Origin: Ascidiaceihabitans sp.
Lineage (GTDB): Bacteria; Pseudomonadota; Alphaproteobacteria; Rhodobacterales; Rhodobacteraceae
Assembly (NCBI GenBank): GCA_029251465.1
Contig: JAQXDI010000025.1
Span: 1-64,000 of the forward strand
Direction of reading: 5' to 3'
Length of the DNA stretch: 64,000 nt
Both the position numbers and the translations under genes were made by a program. Positions 15,211 through 24,575 of the stretch are shown piece after piece; position 1 is the first letter of the stretch; each line of letters starts with the position of its first letter. Below the pieces are notes generated by a model. It made no database searches. It was given only the letters and a program-made list of their open reading frames with translations, and was not told the origin of the DNA.

Positions 15211-17735
15211 GCATCGCCATCGCCGCCCAATTTGCCCGACGTGAATTACGCGGCGGCCTACGCGGTTTCCGCATTTTCCTCGCGTGTTTGGCGCTCGGCG
15301 TTGCTGCCATCGCAGCCGTCGGATCGGTCCGCGTCGCAATCGAAACCGGATTGGCACGCGAAGGGGCTGCGATCTTGGGCGGCGATGCCGAACTCGAACT
15401 GACCTATCGATTTGCCAGCGACAACGAACGCAAATGGATGACGGACAACGCAATTGCCGTGTCAGAAATCGTCGATTTCCGGTCCATGGCTGTGGTCGGC
15501 GCGGGCGATCAAACCGAACGTGGCCTGACGCAGATCAAAGTCATCGATAACCTGTACCCGCTGATCGGCTCCGTCGCACTGTCACCCGAGATGTCATTGG
15601 CAGACGCATTGATGCCGCGTGACGGACTGCCCGGTGCGGTGATGGAACGGGTGTTGATCGACCGGTTGGGGCTGGAAATCGACGACACATTCCGCCTTGG
15701 AACCCAAGATTTCCGCTTGTCAGCCGCCTTGATGCGCGAACCGGACGGGGCTGCGGGCGGGTTCAACCTGGGGCCACGCACCATCGTGCGCACAGCGTCC
15801 CTTGAAAACTCATCGCTGCTTGCTGCGGGGACGTTGTTTAGCACAAAATACCGATTGGATCTGGCCGACGACGCCGATCTTGCGACTTTGGAAACGGACG
15901 CACGAAAGCGGTTTGAAAACAGCGGATTGCGTTGGACGGACGCGCGCAATGGTGCACCGGGTATCGCTGAGTTTGTGGATCGTTTGGGCGCGTTTCTGGT
16001 GCTTGTTGGACTGTCCGGTTTGGCCGTTGGCGGTGTCGGTGTGTCGGCCGCCGTGCGTGCCTACCTCGCCGAAAAAACCAACGTTATCGCGACCCTGCGC
16101 ACCCTCGGGGCCGAGCGGCGGACCATCTTCCAAACCTATTTCATCCAGATCGGGGTTCTGTCCGTTGTCGGCATCCTGATCGGGCTGGTTTTGGGTGGGC
16201 TCGCACCGGTTCTGCTGGCACCGCTGATCGAAGCCCGCCTGCCAATCCCTGCAAGTTTCGCGATCTATCCCGCCCCCTTGGCAGAGGCTGCGATTTACGG
16301 CATTTTGACCGCTTTTGTCTTTACCTTGTGGCCCCTTGCCCGCGCCGAAGACGTGCGGGCCGCCACCTTGTTTCGCGACGCTCTTGGCGCATCAAAGCTG
16401 TTGCCACCCTTTCGCTACTTGATCGTTATCGCCTTGGCTTTGGCCATTTTGATCGGGTTGGCCGCGTGGTTTTCGGGCACGTGGCGGCTGACGCTTTGGA
16501 CTGCGGGTGGCATCGCTTTTGCCCTCGTCATTCTGGCGTTGGCTTCCGTGGTCATTCGCTGGACATCGCGCCGTGGCGGGCGATTGTCAAAGGGACGTCC
16601 GGCGTTGCGATGGGCGCTCGCCTCGATCTCGGGCCCACGCGAAGGGGCGTCGTCGGTCGTGCTTTCGCTGGGTTTGGGCCTATCGGTTTTGGCGGCCGTC
16701 GGGCAGATCGACGGCAACCTTAGAAAAGCGATCTCGGGCAATTTGCCTGACGTCGCACCGTCGTATTTTTTCGTCGACATCCAGCGCGACCAAATGGCGG
16801 GCTACACCGAGCGTTTGGAAAACGACACGGCCGTGCGCCGCATCGACAGCGCCCCGATGTTGCGCGGCGTCATCACACAGATCAACGGCAAACCGGCCAA
16901 GGAAACCGGCGGCGATCACTGGGTGCTGCAAGGCGACCGTGGCGTCACCTATTCCGAGGCACCGGGCGAAAATACCCGCATCACAGACGGCGCGTGGTGG
17001 GACGCAGATTACGCCGGCCCGCCCCTGATCAGCTTTGCCGCAGAAGAAGCCGCAGAAATGAACCTGAACCTTGGCGACACGATGACAATCAACATCCTGG
17101 GGCGCGATATCACCGGCACAATATCGTCCTTTCGCGAGGTGGATTTTTCGACTGCCGGCATTGGTTTCATCCTCAGCATGAACCCATCAGCGCTGGCCGG
17201 CGCGCCCCACAGCTTCATTTCGACCGTCTACGCAGAACCCCAAGCCGAGGCCGCAATTTTGCGCGATCTGGCACAGAAATACCCCAACATCACCGCGATC
17301 CGGGTGCGCGACGCGATTGACCGTGTGGCCGATGTGCTGTCCGGTTTGGCGGCCGCAACATCCTACGGGGCGGCGGCAACTTTGCTAACGGGTTTCCTCG
17401 TTTTGATCGGCGCGGCGGCGGCTGGCACCAACGCGCGCACCTACGAGGCCGCTGTCCTCAAGACCCTCGGTGCCACGCGTCTGCGCATTTTGTACAGTTT
17501 TGCAATGCGGGCTGCCTTGCTCGGATTGGCCGCTGGGCTCGTTGCTTTGGCGGCGGGAATTATGGGGGGATGGGCGGTCAGCAGGTTTGTCATGGACATC
17601 AGCTATTCCGTCATCTGGCCCTCGGCTCTTGCCATTATCGCGGGGGGTGTTATCGCAACCTTACTTGCGGGTCTCGCCTTTGCGTGGGCCCCGCTCGCGG
17701 CGCGCCCTGCCCAAGTGTTGAGAGCAAAAGAATGA
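15207..17735 (+). CDS. ybbP: ABC transporter permease, FtsX/YbbP-like, 842 aa
   Basis: Large membrane protein with the double FtsX layout of YbbP: an N-terminal membrane helix (about 20-40), a first periplasmic domain, a block of membrane helices (about 255-400), a pair of helices near 395-440, a second periplasmic domain (about 510-700), and a final helix block ending in ARPAQVLRAKE. The conserved FtsX-type patch KTLGATRLRILYSFAMRA lies near the C-terminus, with a matching TLRTLGAERRTIFQTYFIQ in the first block. It forms an exporter or mechanotransmitter with the preceding ATPase. Translation is coupled on both sides by 4-base overlaps. Confidence 0.9.
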   Translation: MSIAIAAQFARRELRGGLRGFRIFLACLALGVAAIAAVGSVRVAIETGLAREGAAILGGDAELELTYRFASDNERKWMTDNAIAVSEIVDFRSMAVVGAGDQTERGLTQIKVIDNLYPLIGSVALSPEMSLADALMPRDGLPGAVMERVLIDRLGLEIDDTFRLGTQDFRLSAALMREPDGAAGGFNLGPRTIVRTASLENSSLLAAGTLFSTKYRLDLADDADLATLETDARKRFENSGLRWTDARNGAPGIAEFVDRLGAFLVLVGLSGLAVGGVGVSAAVRAYLAEKTNVIATLRTLGAERRTIFQTYFIQIGVLSVVGILIGLVLGGLAPVLLAPLIEARLPIPASFAIYPAPLAEAAIYGILTAFVFTLWPLARAEDVRAATLFRDALGASKLLPPFRYLIVIALALAILIGLAAWFSGTWRLTLWTAGGIAFALVILALASVVIRWTSRRGGRLSKGRPALRWALASISGPREGASSVVLSLGLGLSVLAAVGQIDGNLRKAISGNLPDVAPSYFFVDIQRDQMAGYTERLENDTAVRRIDSAPMLRGVITQINGKPAKETGGDHWVLQGDRGVTYSEAPGENTRITDGAWWDADYAGPPLISFAAEEAAEMNLNLGDTMTINILGRDITGTISSFREVDFSTAGIGFILSMNPSALAGAPHSFISTVYAEPQAEAAILRDLAQKYPNITAIRVRDAIDRVADVLSGLAAATSYGAAATLLTGFLVLIGAAAAGTNARTYEAAVLKTLGATRLRILYSFAMRAALLGLAAGLVALAAGIMGGWAVSRFVMDISYSVIWPSALAIIAGGVIATLLAGLAFAWAPLAARPAQVLRAKE

Positions 17736-18298
17736 ATGATCCCTACTTTTTCGGCTATGGCAGTCTGGTCAATCAAGACACCCATATTTACCCGAATGCG
17801 CGTCACGCAACCTTGCAAGATTGGCGGCGGGCATGGGTGCGCACCGATGCACGTGACGTCGTATTTTTAACGGCGGTGCCTGCGATTGGTCACCGTATCG
17901 ATGGGCTGATTGCAGCAGTGCCGGACGCGGATTGGGCAGCACTTGATCTGCGCGAAGGCGGCTATCAACGCATTTCATCGGATGGGAACGTCGCGCATGT
18001 TGGCGATCCTGTGGCCGAGATTGCACATTACGCCGTTGATCCCACTGACATGCGCAAGGGTGGCGCGCACGTTATTTTGCTCAGCTATCTGGACGTGGTT
18101 GTGCAAGGGTATTTGCGCGAATTTGGCACCGATGGTGTACAGGCGTTTTTTGACACGACGGACGGATGGGACACGCCCATTCTAAACGACCGTGCAACGC
18201 CGAAATACCCGCGCGCGCAGGTTTTAACCGCATCTGAAACGCAACTGGTTGATCAACATTTATCGCGGTTATCGGCGCGCGTGCAGCAAGGTCATTAG
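17732..18298 (+). CDS. Gamma-glutamylcyclotransferase-family protein, 188 aa
   Basis: Begins MNDPYFFGYGSLVNQDTHIY; the FGYGSL motif is the hallmark of the GGCT/BtrG fold, where it binds the gamma-glutamyl moiety. The conserved acidic residue usually found in the middle may lie in LDLREGGYQRIS. ATG 17732 is chosen because it overlaps the ybbP stop as ATGA; a longer frame starting at 17570 lies inside ybbP. It is the third gene of the ABC operon. The 3' end overlaps the convergent MATE gene by 30 bases. The actual substrate (glutathione, gamma-glutamyl amines or other) is unknown. Confidence 0.85.
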   Translation: MNDPYFFGYGSLVNQDTHIYPNARHATLQDWRRAWVRTDARDVVFLTAVPAIGHRIDGLIAAVPDADWAALDLREGGYQRISSDGNVAHVGDPVAEIAHYAVDPTDMRKGGAHVILLSYLDVVVQGYLREFGTDGVQAFFDTTDGWDTPILNDRATPKYPRAQVLTASETQLVDQHLSRLSARVQQGH

Positions 18299-19660
18299 GC
18301 GGCCCTGACGCGCGAATGGTCCCTGATCTTCGTCATCGCCGCCCGAGTTGATGACGCCAATCGCCAACCACCATGCGATGCACCCAAAGATCACGCCAGC
18401 CGCCGCCTGCCCGATCAGTACGCCTGCCGCGCCAAAGAAATATGCGCCGATCAGCACCGCAGGCACCATCGCAATCGTGTTGCGCCCCCAGTTCATCCAT
18501 GTGGAATAGAACGGATGGCCGAGGTTGTTGAATGCCGCATTGCTGACGAACAGAACCCCGTTGAAAAAGAACGCCAGCGCAAGCGGGCCGCAGAACAGGA
18601 ATATCAGCTCTAGCGTCAATCCTTCGGCGCTAAACAGGGCCGCGATTTGTCCACGCAAAACGAATAACGTCAGCGTCACCACAACGATAACCATCGCCGT
18701 GAACAACAATGCGGCGTTAAATCCAGCGCGAACGCGGGTGAAGTCTTTGGCGCCGAAATTTTGCCCGATGATCGGTCCAACCGCGCCCGAAGACGCAAAG
18801 ATGATGCCGAATGCCACAGGGGTCAGCCGCCCGACAATCGCCATTCCTGCAATCGCGTCTTCGCCATATTGCGCCATGGACCGCGTCACAAAGGCTTGGC
18901 CGATTGGCGTTGCCAACTGCGTCAGAATTGCCGGCAAAGCGATGGCCAAAATAGGTGGGAAATCGCGCCGCATACTGCCCAGATCAGGACGTTCGATACC
19001 CCCGTGATGGCGGATGATCGGCAGCAACGATGTGCTCGCAATAACCAGCCGCGCGGCAACTGATGCAAGGGCCGCGCCCGTGAGTTCCAGATCCAGCGCA
19101 AAGATCAGGATCGGGTCAAGAACCGCATTCACGAGTGCGCCGTAGATCGTGGCCATCATGGCGCGGCGCGCATCGCCGTACGCGCGCAAAACAGCCCCGC
19201 CCATCATACCGATCACAAGAAACGGCAAGGACGGTACAACGATGCGCAGATAGCTTTCGGCCAGATCAGCGGTGTGTCCGGTGGCCCCCAGCAGCTCGAC
19301 CGCGGGGCGCACATTCAGCCAGACAAGGCCTGCAAAGATCGCGCTGAAAAAGACCCCAAACGTCAGGCCAGTTGCGGTGCGGGCGCGGGCCAATGTGTCG
19401 TCCCCAGCCCCGAGGCTGCGCGCCACCAACGCCCCCACGGCAATCGCCATGCCGATCCCAAAACAGGTGGTGAAAAACAGCACGGCACCGGCGTAGCCAA
19501 CGGCCGCAGCCAGTTCGGATTTCCCCAGCATCGAGATAAAGATCATGTCGACAAAGTCGACCAGAAACACCGCCATCAACCCGACAGACGACGTCAGTGA
19601 CATCACGCTGACGTGGCGAAACAAATTGCCGGTTACGAATTTGGCTTGTGCGTCGCTCAT
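18269..19660 (-). CDS. MATE-family multidrug/toxin efflux transporter, 463 aa
   Basis: Inner-membrane antiporter that expels organic cations or drugs using Na+ or H+. Two homologous six-helix halves are evident: the first contains FVDMIFISMLGKSELAAAVG and the second FIGRLTPVAFG-like (VGRLTPVAFGIIFASSGAVG) followed by GPIIGQNFGAKD, a typical MATE repeat. Length is normal. It probably forms a unit with gltX just upstream only by position (45-base gap). The last 30 bases overlap the convergent cyclotransferase gene. Confidence 0.92.
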   Translation of the reverse strand: MSDAQAKFVTGNLFRHVSVMSLTSSVGLMAVFLVDFVDMIFISMLGKSELAAAVGYAGAVLFFTTCFGIGMAIAVGALVARSLGAGDDTLARARTATGLTFGVFFSAIFAGLVWLNVRPAVELLGATGHTADLAESYLRIVVPSLPFLVIGMMGGAVLRAYGDARRAMMATIYGALVNAVLDPILIFALDLELTGAALASVAARLVIASTSLLPIIRHHGGIERPDLGSMRRDFPPILAIALPAILTQLATPIGQAFVTRSMAQYGEDAIAGMAIVGRLTPVAFGIIFASSGAVGPIIGQNFGAKDFTRVRAGFNAALLFTAMVIVVVTLTLFVLRGQIAALFSAEGLTLELIFLFCGPLALAFFFNGVLFVSNAAFNNLGHPFYSTWMNWGRNTIAMVPAVLIGAYFFGAAGVLIGQAAAGVIFGCIAWWLAIGVINSGGDDEDQGPFARQGRLMTLLHARR

Positions 19661-19705
19661 GGCGTGTCCTTTTTCTGAACGCAGCGACGCCGCGTTCAGG
19701 TGAGG

Positions 19706-21028
19706 TTAGCGCGCTTTGATCACTTGCAAAAGCGGCATCACGCCAGACATATCGGGACCATGGCTTTGGCCGGTCAGCGCCTTGCGCAGTGGCATGAACA
19801 GGCCACGCCCCTTGCGCCCTGTCGCGTCTTTGACGGCACCGGTCCATGCTTTCCAAGTGGTGGTGTCCAGCGGGCCTTCGGGCAGCAGCGCCATGGCTTG
19901 GGCCACGAACTCTTTGTCCTCGTCATCGATGTCAGGTTCTGCGCCGTCACGGAACAATGTCCACCAGCCGTCCAGATCCTTGAGCGTGGTGATGTTGTCG
20001 CGCGTCACGGTCCAGAACGCTTCGGCCAGATCGTCGGGCACACCAAGGGCTGTGATCTGGTCTGCGACTTTCGCCAGCGGCAAGGCTTGTAGGTAGTGAC
20101 CCGTCATCGGGAACACGTCTGCGACGTCGAATTTCGTTGGGGCCGCGCCGAAATGGGACAGTTCGAAACCGTCGATCAGTTCAGCCATTTCCATGCGCAA
20201 TTCGATCGGATCCGACGATCCCAATCGCGCCATCATGCTGAGCAGCGCCATCGGCTGAATGCCTTGTTCGCGCAGATCGCGCAGGGCCAAAGTGCCAAGG
20301 CGTTTTGACAATGCTTCGCCCTGTGGGCCGGTCAGCAACGAATGGTGCGCAAAGGCGGGCGGCGTCGCGCCCAGCGCCTTCATGATCTGGATTTGGGTCG
20401 CCGTGTTGGTCACGTGATCGGACCCGCGCACAACGTTCGTCACACCCATTTCGGTGTCATCCATAACGGACGCGATTGTGTACAAAACCTGCCCGTCACC
20501 ACGGATCAAAACCGGATCACTGACGGACGCCGCATCAATCGAGATATCGCCCAAAATGCCGTCGTTCCATTCGATCCGCTCGTGATCCAACTTGAACCGC
20601 CACACGCCATTGCCCCGTTCGGCGCGCATCGCTTCACGCTCGGCTTCTGACAATGCCAAAGCGGCACGATCATAGACCGGTGGTTTGCCCATGTTCAGCT
20701 GTTTCTTGCGCTTTAGGTCCAGTTCGGTTGGCGTTTCGAACGCCTCATAGAACCGGCCGATGTCGCGCAGTTTGTCCGCAGCGGCGGCGTATTGATCCAG
20801 CCGTTCTGATTGGCGTTCAACCCGATCCCAATGCAGGCCCAGCCACTCAAGGTCTTGCTTGATCCCGTCGACGTATTCTTCTTTGGAGCGTTCGGGATCG
20901 GTGTCGTCGATCCGCAAGATGAACTCGCCCCCCGCCTTGCGCGCGATCAGAAAGTTCATCAGCGCCGTACGCAGGTTGCCAATGTGAATGAAACCTGTGG
21001 GCGATGGGGCAAAACGAGTGGTGGTCAT
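19706..21028 (-). CDS. gltX: Glutamyl-tRNA synthetase (short GltX type), 440 aa
   Basis: Class Ia synthetase that charges tRNA with glutamate. The N-terminus TTRFAPSPTGFIHIGNLRTA contains the HIGH-type motif HIGN; FILRIDDTDPERS follows; the KMSKS-type motif is LSKRLG near residue 250. At 440 aa it is of the shorter type, of which Rhodobacterales usually carry a copy beside a longer one; some such paralogues prefer Gln-tRNA for the GatCAB route. Substrate preference cannot be told here. It starts downstream of nadE with a hairpin repeat in the gap. Confidence 0.95.
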   Translation of the reverse strand: MTTTRFAPSPTGFIHIGNLRTALMNFLIARKAGGEFILRIDDTDPERSKEEYVDGIKQDLEWLGLHWDRVERQSERLDQYAAAADKLRDIGRFYEAFETPTELDLKRKKQLNMGKPPVYDRAALALSEAEREAMRAERGNGVWRFKLDHERIEWNDGILGDISIDAASVSDPVLIRGDGQVLYTIASVMDDTEMGVTNVVRGSDHVTNTATQIQIMKALGATPPAFAHHSLLTGPQGEALSKRLGTLALRDLREQGIQPMALLSMMARLGSSDPIELRMEMAELIDGFELSHFGAAPTKFDVADVFPMTGHYLQALPLAKVADQITALGVPDDLAEAFWTVTRDNITTLKDLDGWWTLFRDGAEPDIDDEDKEFVAQAMALLPEGPLDTTTWKAWTGAVKDATGRKGRGLFMPLRKALTGQSHGPDMSGVMPLLQVIKAR

Positions 21029-21095
21029 GAGCGGTTCTCCTGTAGCGGGCTAGGTGTCATGATAGATATCATAAGTCCAGTGATCGTGCTGGTAA

Positions 21096-21114
21096 GGTGT
21101 GCGTATCGCACACC
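21096..21114. repeat. Perfect 8-bp hairpin (copy 1 of a dispersed element) after nadE
   Basis: GGTGTGCG-TAT-CGCACACC, preceded by GTAA. A second copy with compensating changes lies after trpS (59507-59525: GGTGGGCG-TGT-CGCCCACC, also preceded by GTAA and followed by AC). The base-pair-preserving difference argues for a conserved RNA hairpin, perhaps a terminator or REP-like element. Confidence 0.5.
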
Positions 21115-21121
21115 ACGCGTC

Positions 21122-22780
21122 TCACTCGTTATCACGCCAGCGGTTGGCAATGGGATAGCGACGATCCAGCCAGAATGCGCCTTTGGTCAGGCGGGCACCG
21201 GGGGCAGACTGGAACCGTTTGTATTCAGAAATGTAGATCAGGTGTTCGACCTTTTTGACCACATCACGATCAAACCCCACGGCCACGCAATCTGCAACTG
21301 ACGCGTTGTTGTCGACCAGCATTTCCAGCAACGCATCCAGCACCGGATAGTCGGGCAAGCTGTCGCTGTCTTTCTGATCGTCGCGCAATTCGGCTGAGGG
21401 TGGTTTCGTGATGATCCGTTCGGGAATGACCGCGCCAGCAGGGGCCATCATCCAGTCGCGGTGATTTTCATTGCGCCAGCGGCAGGTTTCGAACACGCGG
21501 GTTTTGTACAAGTCTTTGATCGGGTTATAACCGCCCGCCATGTCGCCGTAGATCGTCGCGTAGCCCACTGCGACCTCGGATTTATTGCCCGTGGTCAGCA
21601 GCATGGAGCCGAACTTGTTGCTCATCGCCATCAACAATAGACCGCGCAGGCGGGACTGAATATTTTCCTCAGTCAGGTCATCCTCGTACCCCTCGAACAA
21701 TGGCGCCAGCGTGTTGGTGATCGCATCACGCCCCTCTTTGATCGGGACAAAATCATACGTGCAGCCCAGCGCGGTCGCACAGGCCTTGGCGTCCTCCAAG
21801 CTATCGGAGCTGGTGTATTCCGACGGCAGCATGACGCAGCGCACGTTTTCAGGGCCAAGCGCGTCGGCGGCAATGGTCGCAACAATGGCGGAATCGATCC
21901 CGCCGGACATGCCCAACAGCACTTTTTTGAAACCGGTTTTGCGCATGTAGTCGCGCAACGACAACACCATCACGTGATAGTCTTGCTCCCACTCATCGGG
22001 TTGCTTGACCTTGTCACCGTCCATGATCCGCCAGCCGTCAGCCCCGCGTTCCAGATCGATGTGCGTGATTGCTGTTTCCATAGCCGGCATTTGCAGCGCC
22101 AACGCACCACCGGGGTTCAGGGCAAAAGACGCGCCGTCAAACACTTGATCATCCTGACCACCGACCATGTTCAGGTAGATCAACGGCAAACCCGTTTCGA
22201 CAACACGCGCGACCATCAGGTTCATGCGGGTGTCTTGTTTGCCCCGATAATACGGCGACCCGTTCGGCACCAACAGGAATTCCGCACCGGTTTCAGCCAG
22301 CGTTTCAGCCACATCCTCGTGCCACGAATCCTCACAAATCGGGCTGCCGATGCGGGTGTTGCCAACGCTGTAGGGCCCACCTAAAGGCCCCGCATCAAAG
22401 ATACGGACCTCGTCAAAAACCGTCTCGTTGGGCAAGTGATGCTTCAAAACCTTAGAGGCGATCTTGCCGCCCCGGCAAATCATGTAGGCATTGTACAGCT
22501 TGTCGTCCTCGACCCACGGGCAGCCGATCGCCAAGGCGGGGCCGTCCGCGCAATCGATGGCCAATTGTTCAACCGCAGCGATGGCTGCGTTGTGAAACAC
22601 CGGCTTCATCACCAAATCTTGCGCGTTGTAGCCCGTGATAAACATCTCTGGCAGCGCAACCATGTCGGCGTTTGCCGCCCGCCCTTGTTCCCAAGCATCA
22701 CGCGCAAGCGCTGCGTTGCCGGCAATGTCCCCCACGGTTGGGTTCAATTGGCACAGGGTTATGCGAAATCTATCGGCCAT
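21122..22780 (-). CDS. nadE: Glutamine-dependent NAD+ synthetase, 552 aa
   Basis: Final step of NAD synthesis: amidates deamido-NAD using glutamine and ATP. The N-terminal nitrilase-type glutaminase domain shows the catalytic set (E in LPEMFITGYN, K in LKHHLPNETVFDE, C in GSPICEDSW). The C-terminal synthetase domain has the ATP-pyrophosphatase loop LGMSGGIDSAIV and the downstream TTGNKSEVAVGYATIYGDMAGG. Start chosen at 22780 (MADRFRITLCQLNP), which has a GGAG ribosome-binding site; an extended frame to 22936 would add 52 non-family residues. Confidence 0.95.
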   Translation of the reverse strand: MADRFRITLCQLNPTVGDIAGNAALARDAWEQGRAANADMVALPEMFITGYNAQDLVMKPVFHNAAIAAVEQLAIDCADGPALAIGCPWVEDDKLYNAYMICRGGKIASKVLKHHLPNETVFDEVRIFDAGPLGGPYSVGNTRIGSPICEDSWHEDVAETLAETGAEFLLVPNGSPYYRGKQDTRMNLMVARVVETGLPLIYLNMVGGQDDQVFDGASFALNPGGALALQMPAMETAITHIDLERGADGWRIMDGDKVKQPDEWEQDYHVMVLSLRDYMRKTGFKKVLLGMSGGIDSAIVATIAADALGPENVRCVMLPSEYTSSDSLEDAKACATALGCTYDFVPIKEGRDAITNTLAPLFEGYEDDLTEENIQSRLRGLLLMAMSNKFGSMLLTTGNKSEVAVGYATIYGDMAGGYNPIKDLYKTRVFETCRWRNENHRDWMMAPAGAVIPERIITKPPSAELRDDQKDSDSLPDYPVLDALLEMLVDNNASVADCVAVGFDRDVVKKVEHLIYISEYKRFQSAPGARLTKGAFWLDRRYPIANRWRDNE

Positions 22781-23027
22781 CAGGCGCTCCGATCCTATCA
22801 GATATCTGGGTCTTGAGGCACCTATATGCCTAAGGCGTTGGGCAGAAAAGCCCTTTGAGAGGCCCAGGCCGACAAGTCCAAGTTGCAAATGGCCCGCTGA
22901 CGTCCGCCTGCCGCAAATCAACCCTGCAAAACCCATTGCGAGGTGGCTTTGCTTCTTCTAGGCTACCCCAGCCTGCGCAGGGGGTGTGCGGGCCAAGAAT
23001 CTTAGACCAAATTTGGGCAGGTCCTAT

Positions 23028-24407
23028 ATGAAACGTCTTCTTTTGATCCTGAGCCTGTGGGCTTTTCCTGTAGCGGTATTCGCGCAGGATGATCAGGTGC
23101 TGAGCAAGCAATATGATGACGGCGGCATCTACGAGGGCACGTTTCGCGGCGGCCTGCAGCACGGGTCTGGCACCTACAAATTGCCCAACGGCTACGAATA
23201 CTCCGGCGAATGGGTCGACGGCGAAATCAAAGGCGAAGGCGTTGCGAATTTTCCCAACGGCTCGGTCTACGAGGGCAATTTTTCTAAGGGCAAACCCGAC
23301 GGCTTCGGTAAAATCACCTTTGCGGATGGCGGCACCTACGAGGGCGACTGGCTGGGCGGCACAATTATCGGCAGCGGCGTCGCACTTTATGCCAACGGCG
23401 TGCGCTACGAGGGCGAATTCCGCAATGCCAAGCACCACGGCAAAGGGGTGATGCAAAGCCCGGGCGGCTATGAATACAAAGGCGACTGGATTGACGGGGT
23501 CAAAAATGGCTTCGGCACGATCACCTATCCTGACAGCGCGGTCTATGACGGCGACATCGTAAACGGGCAACGCGCGGGCACCGGCACGCTGACGATGCCG
23601 GATGGATTGGTCTATGTTGGCCTCTGGAAAGACGGGCAAATCGACGGGGCTGGCACGTTGACCCAACCCAACGGTGACATTTACGAGGGCGACCTCGTGT
23701 CAGGCCGGCGCATGGGTAACGGCCGCGTCACGTATGCAAACGGCGATGTCTATGATGGTCAATTCGCCGATGATCGCCGTCACGGCACCGGCACGTTTAC
23801 CGGCGAAGACGGCTATACCTACGTCGGCGCTTGGGTAGCCGGCCAAATCGAAGGCCAAGGCCGCGTCAACTATCCTGACGGGTCGGTCTACGAGGGCAGC
23901 TTTCGCGATGATCTGGCCGACGGAACCGGCAAAATCACCTATGTCGATGGCTCTACCTATGAGGGCGCGTGGGTCGCTGGCGTGATCGAGGGCGACGGCA
24001 AAGCGACATATTCAAACGGCGTGATCTACGAGGGCGGGTTCAAAGGCGCGCGCAATCACGGCAGGGGCGTGATGACCTATGCGGACGGCTACCGCTATGA
24101 GGGCGAATGGCTAAGCGGCCAGCGTCACGGCAACGGCAAGGCCACCTATCCTGACGGTACAATCTACGAGGGCACATTTGAAAACGGGCAGCGCAGCGGC
24201 ATTGGCAGCATCGCAATGGCCAACGGTTTCAAATACACAGGCCAGTGGCAAACAGGCGAAATTAACGGCACGGGCACCGCGACGTATGACAACGGCGACG
24301 TCTACGAGGGCAACTTTCGCAACGGCAAACGCCAAGGCGACGGAACCATGCGTTACGCCACCGGCGAAGAGGCCCGCGGCAACTGGGAAAACGGCGCGCT
24401 TAAGTAA
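23028..24407 (+). CDS. Secreted MORN-repeat protein, 459 aa
   Basis: A signal peptide (MKRLLLILSLWAFPVAVFAQ) is followed by at least 18 tandem MORN units of about 23 residues, plus a degenerate last one (EEARGNW). Units follow the pattern GxIYEGxFxxGxxxGxGxxxxxNG. They run from residue about 30 to the C-terminus with no other domain. MORN arrays make elongated beta-hairpin ribbons that bind partners or membranes. The aromatic after Y-x-G alternates F and W from unit to unit, giving a 46-residue super-repeat. Start ATG 23028 is chosen because the signal peptide begins there. The partner is unknown. Confidence 0.9.
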   Translation: MKRLLLILSLWAFPVAVFAQDDQVLSKQYDDGGIYEGTFRGGLQHGSGTYKLPNGYEYSGEWVDGEIKGEGVANFPNGSVYEGNFSKGKPDGFGKITFADGGTYEGDWLGGTIIGSGVALYANGVRYEGEFRNAKHHGKGVMQSPGGYEYKGDWIDGVKNGFGTITYPDSAVYDGDIVNGQRAGTGTLTMPDGLVYVGLWKDGQIDGAGTLTQPNGDIYEGDLVSGRRMGNGRVTYANGDVYDGQFADDRRHGTGTFTGEDGYTYVGAWVAGQIEGQGRVNYPDGSVYEGSFRDDLADGTGKITYVDGSTYEGAWVAGVIEGDGKATYSNGVIYEGGFKGARNHGRGVMTYADGYRYEGEWLSGQRHGNGKATYPDGTIYEGTFENGQRSGIGSIAMANGFKYTGQWQTGEINGTGTATYDNGDVYEGNFRNGKRQGDGTMRYATGEEARGNWENGALK

Positions 24408-24575
24408 AGTCGCCGTATCTTCCCGCATTTCACGAAATATCCTGAAAAAACCCACTATGGCGGAAATTTTCGATTAGTTTTCTTGCAATAATGCTGTACC
24501 TGCCATTTAGTCGACCGGTCAAAGATATGCCTAAGTTGCAAGGCTTTCGGAATATCACGTTGAAAGTGTGTTGGA

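Noticed and set aside
22830-23666. 278-codon minus-strand frame over the MORN gene
   Set aside because: The regular MORN repeat keeps the opposite frame free of stops; its translation merely mirrors the repeat and the sense gene has a signal peptide and clear motifs.
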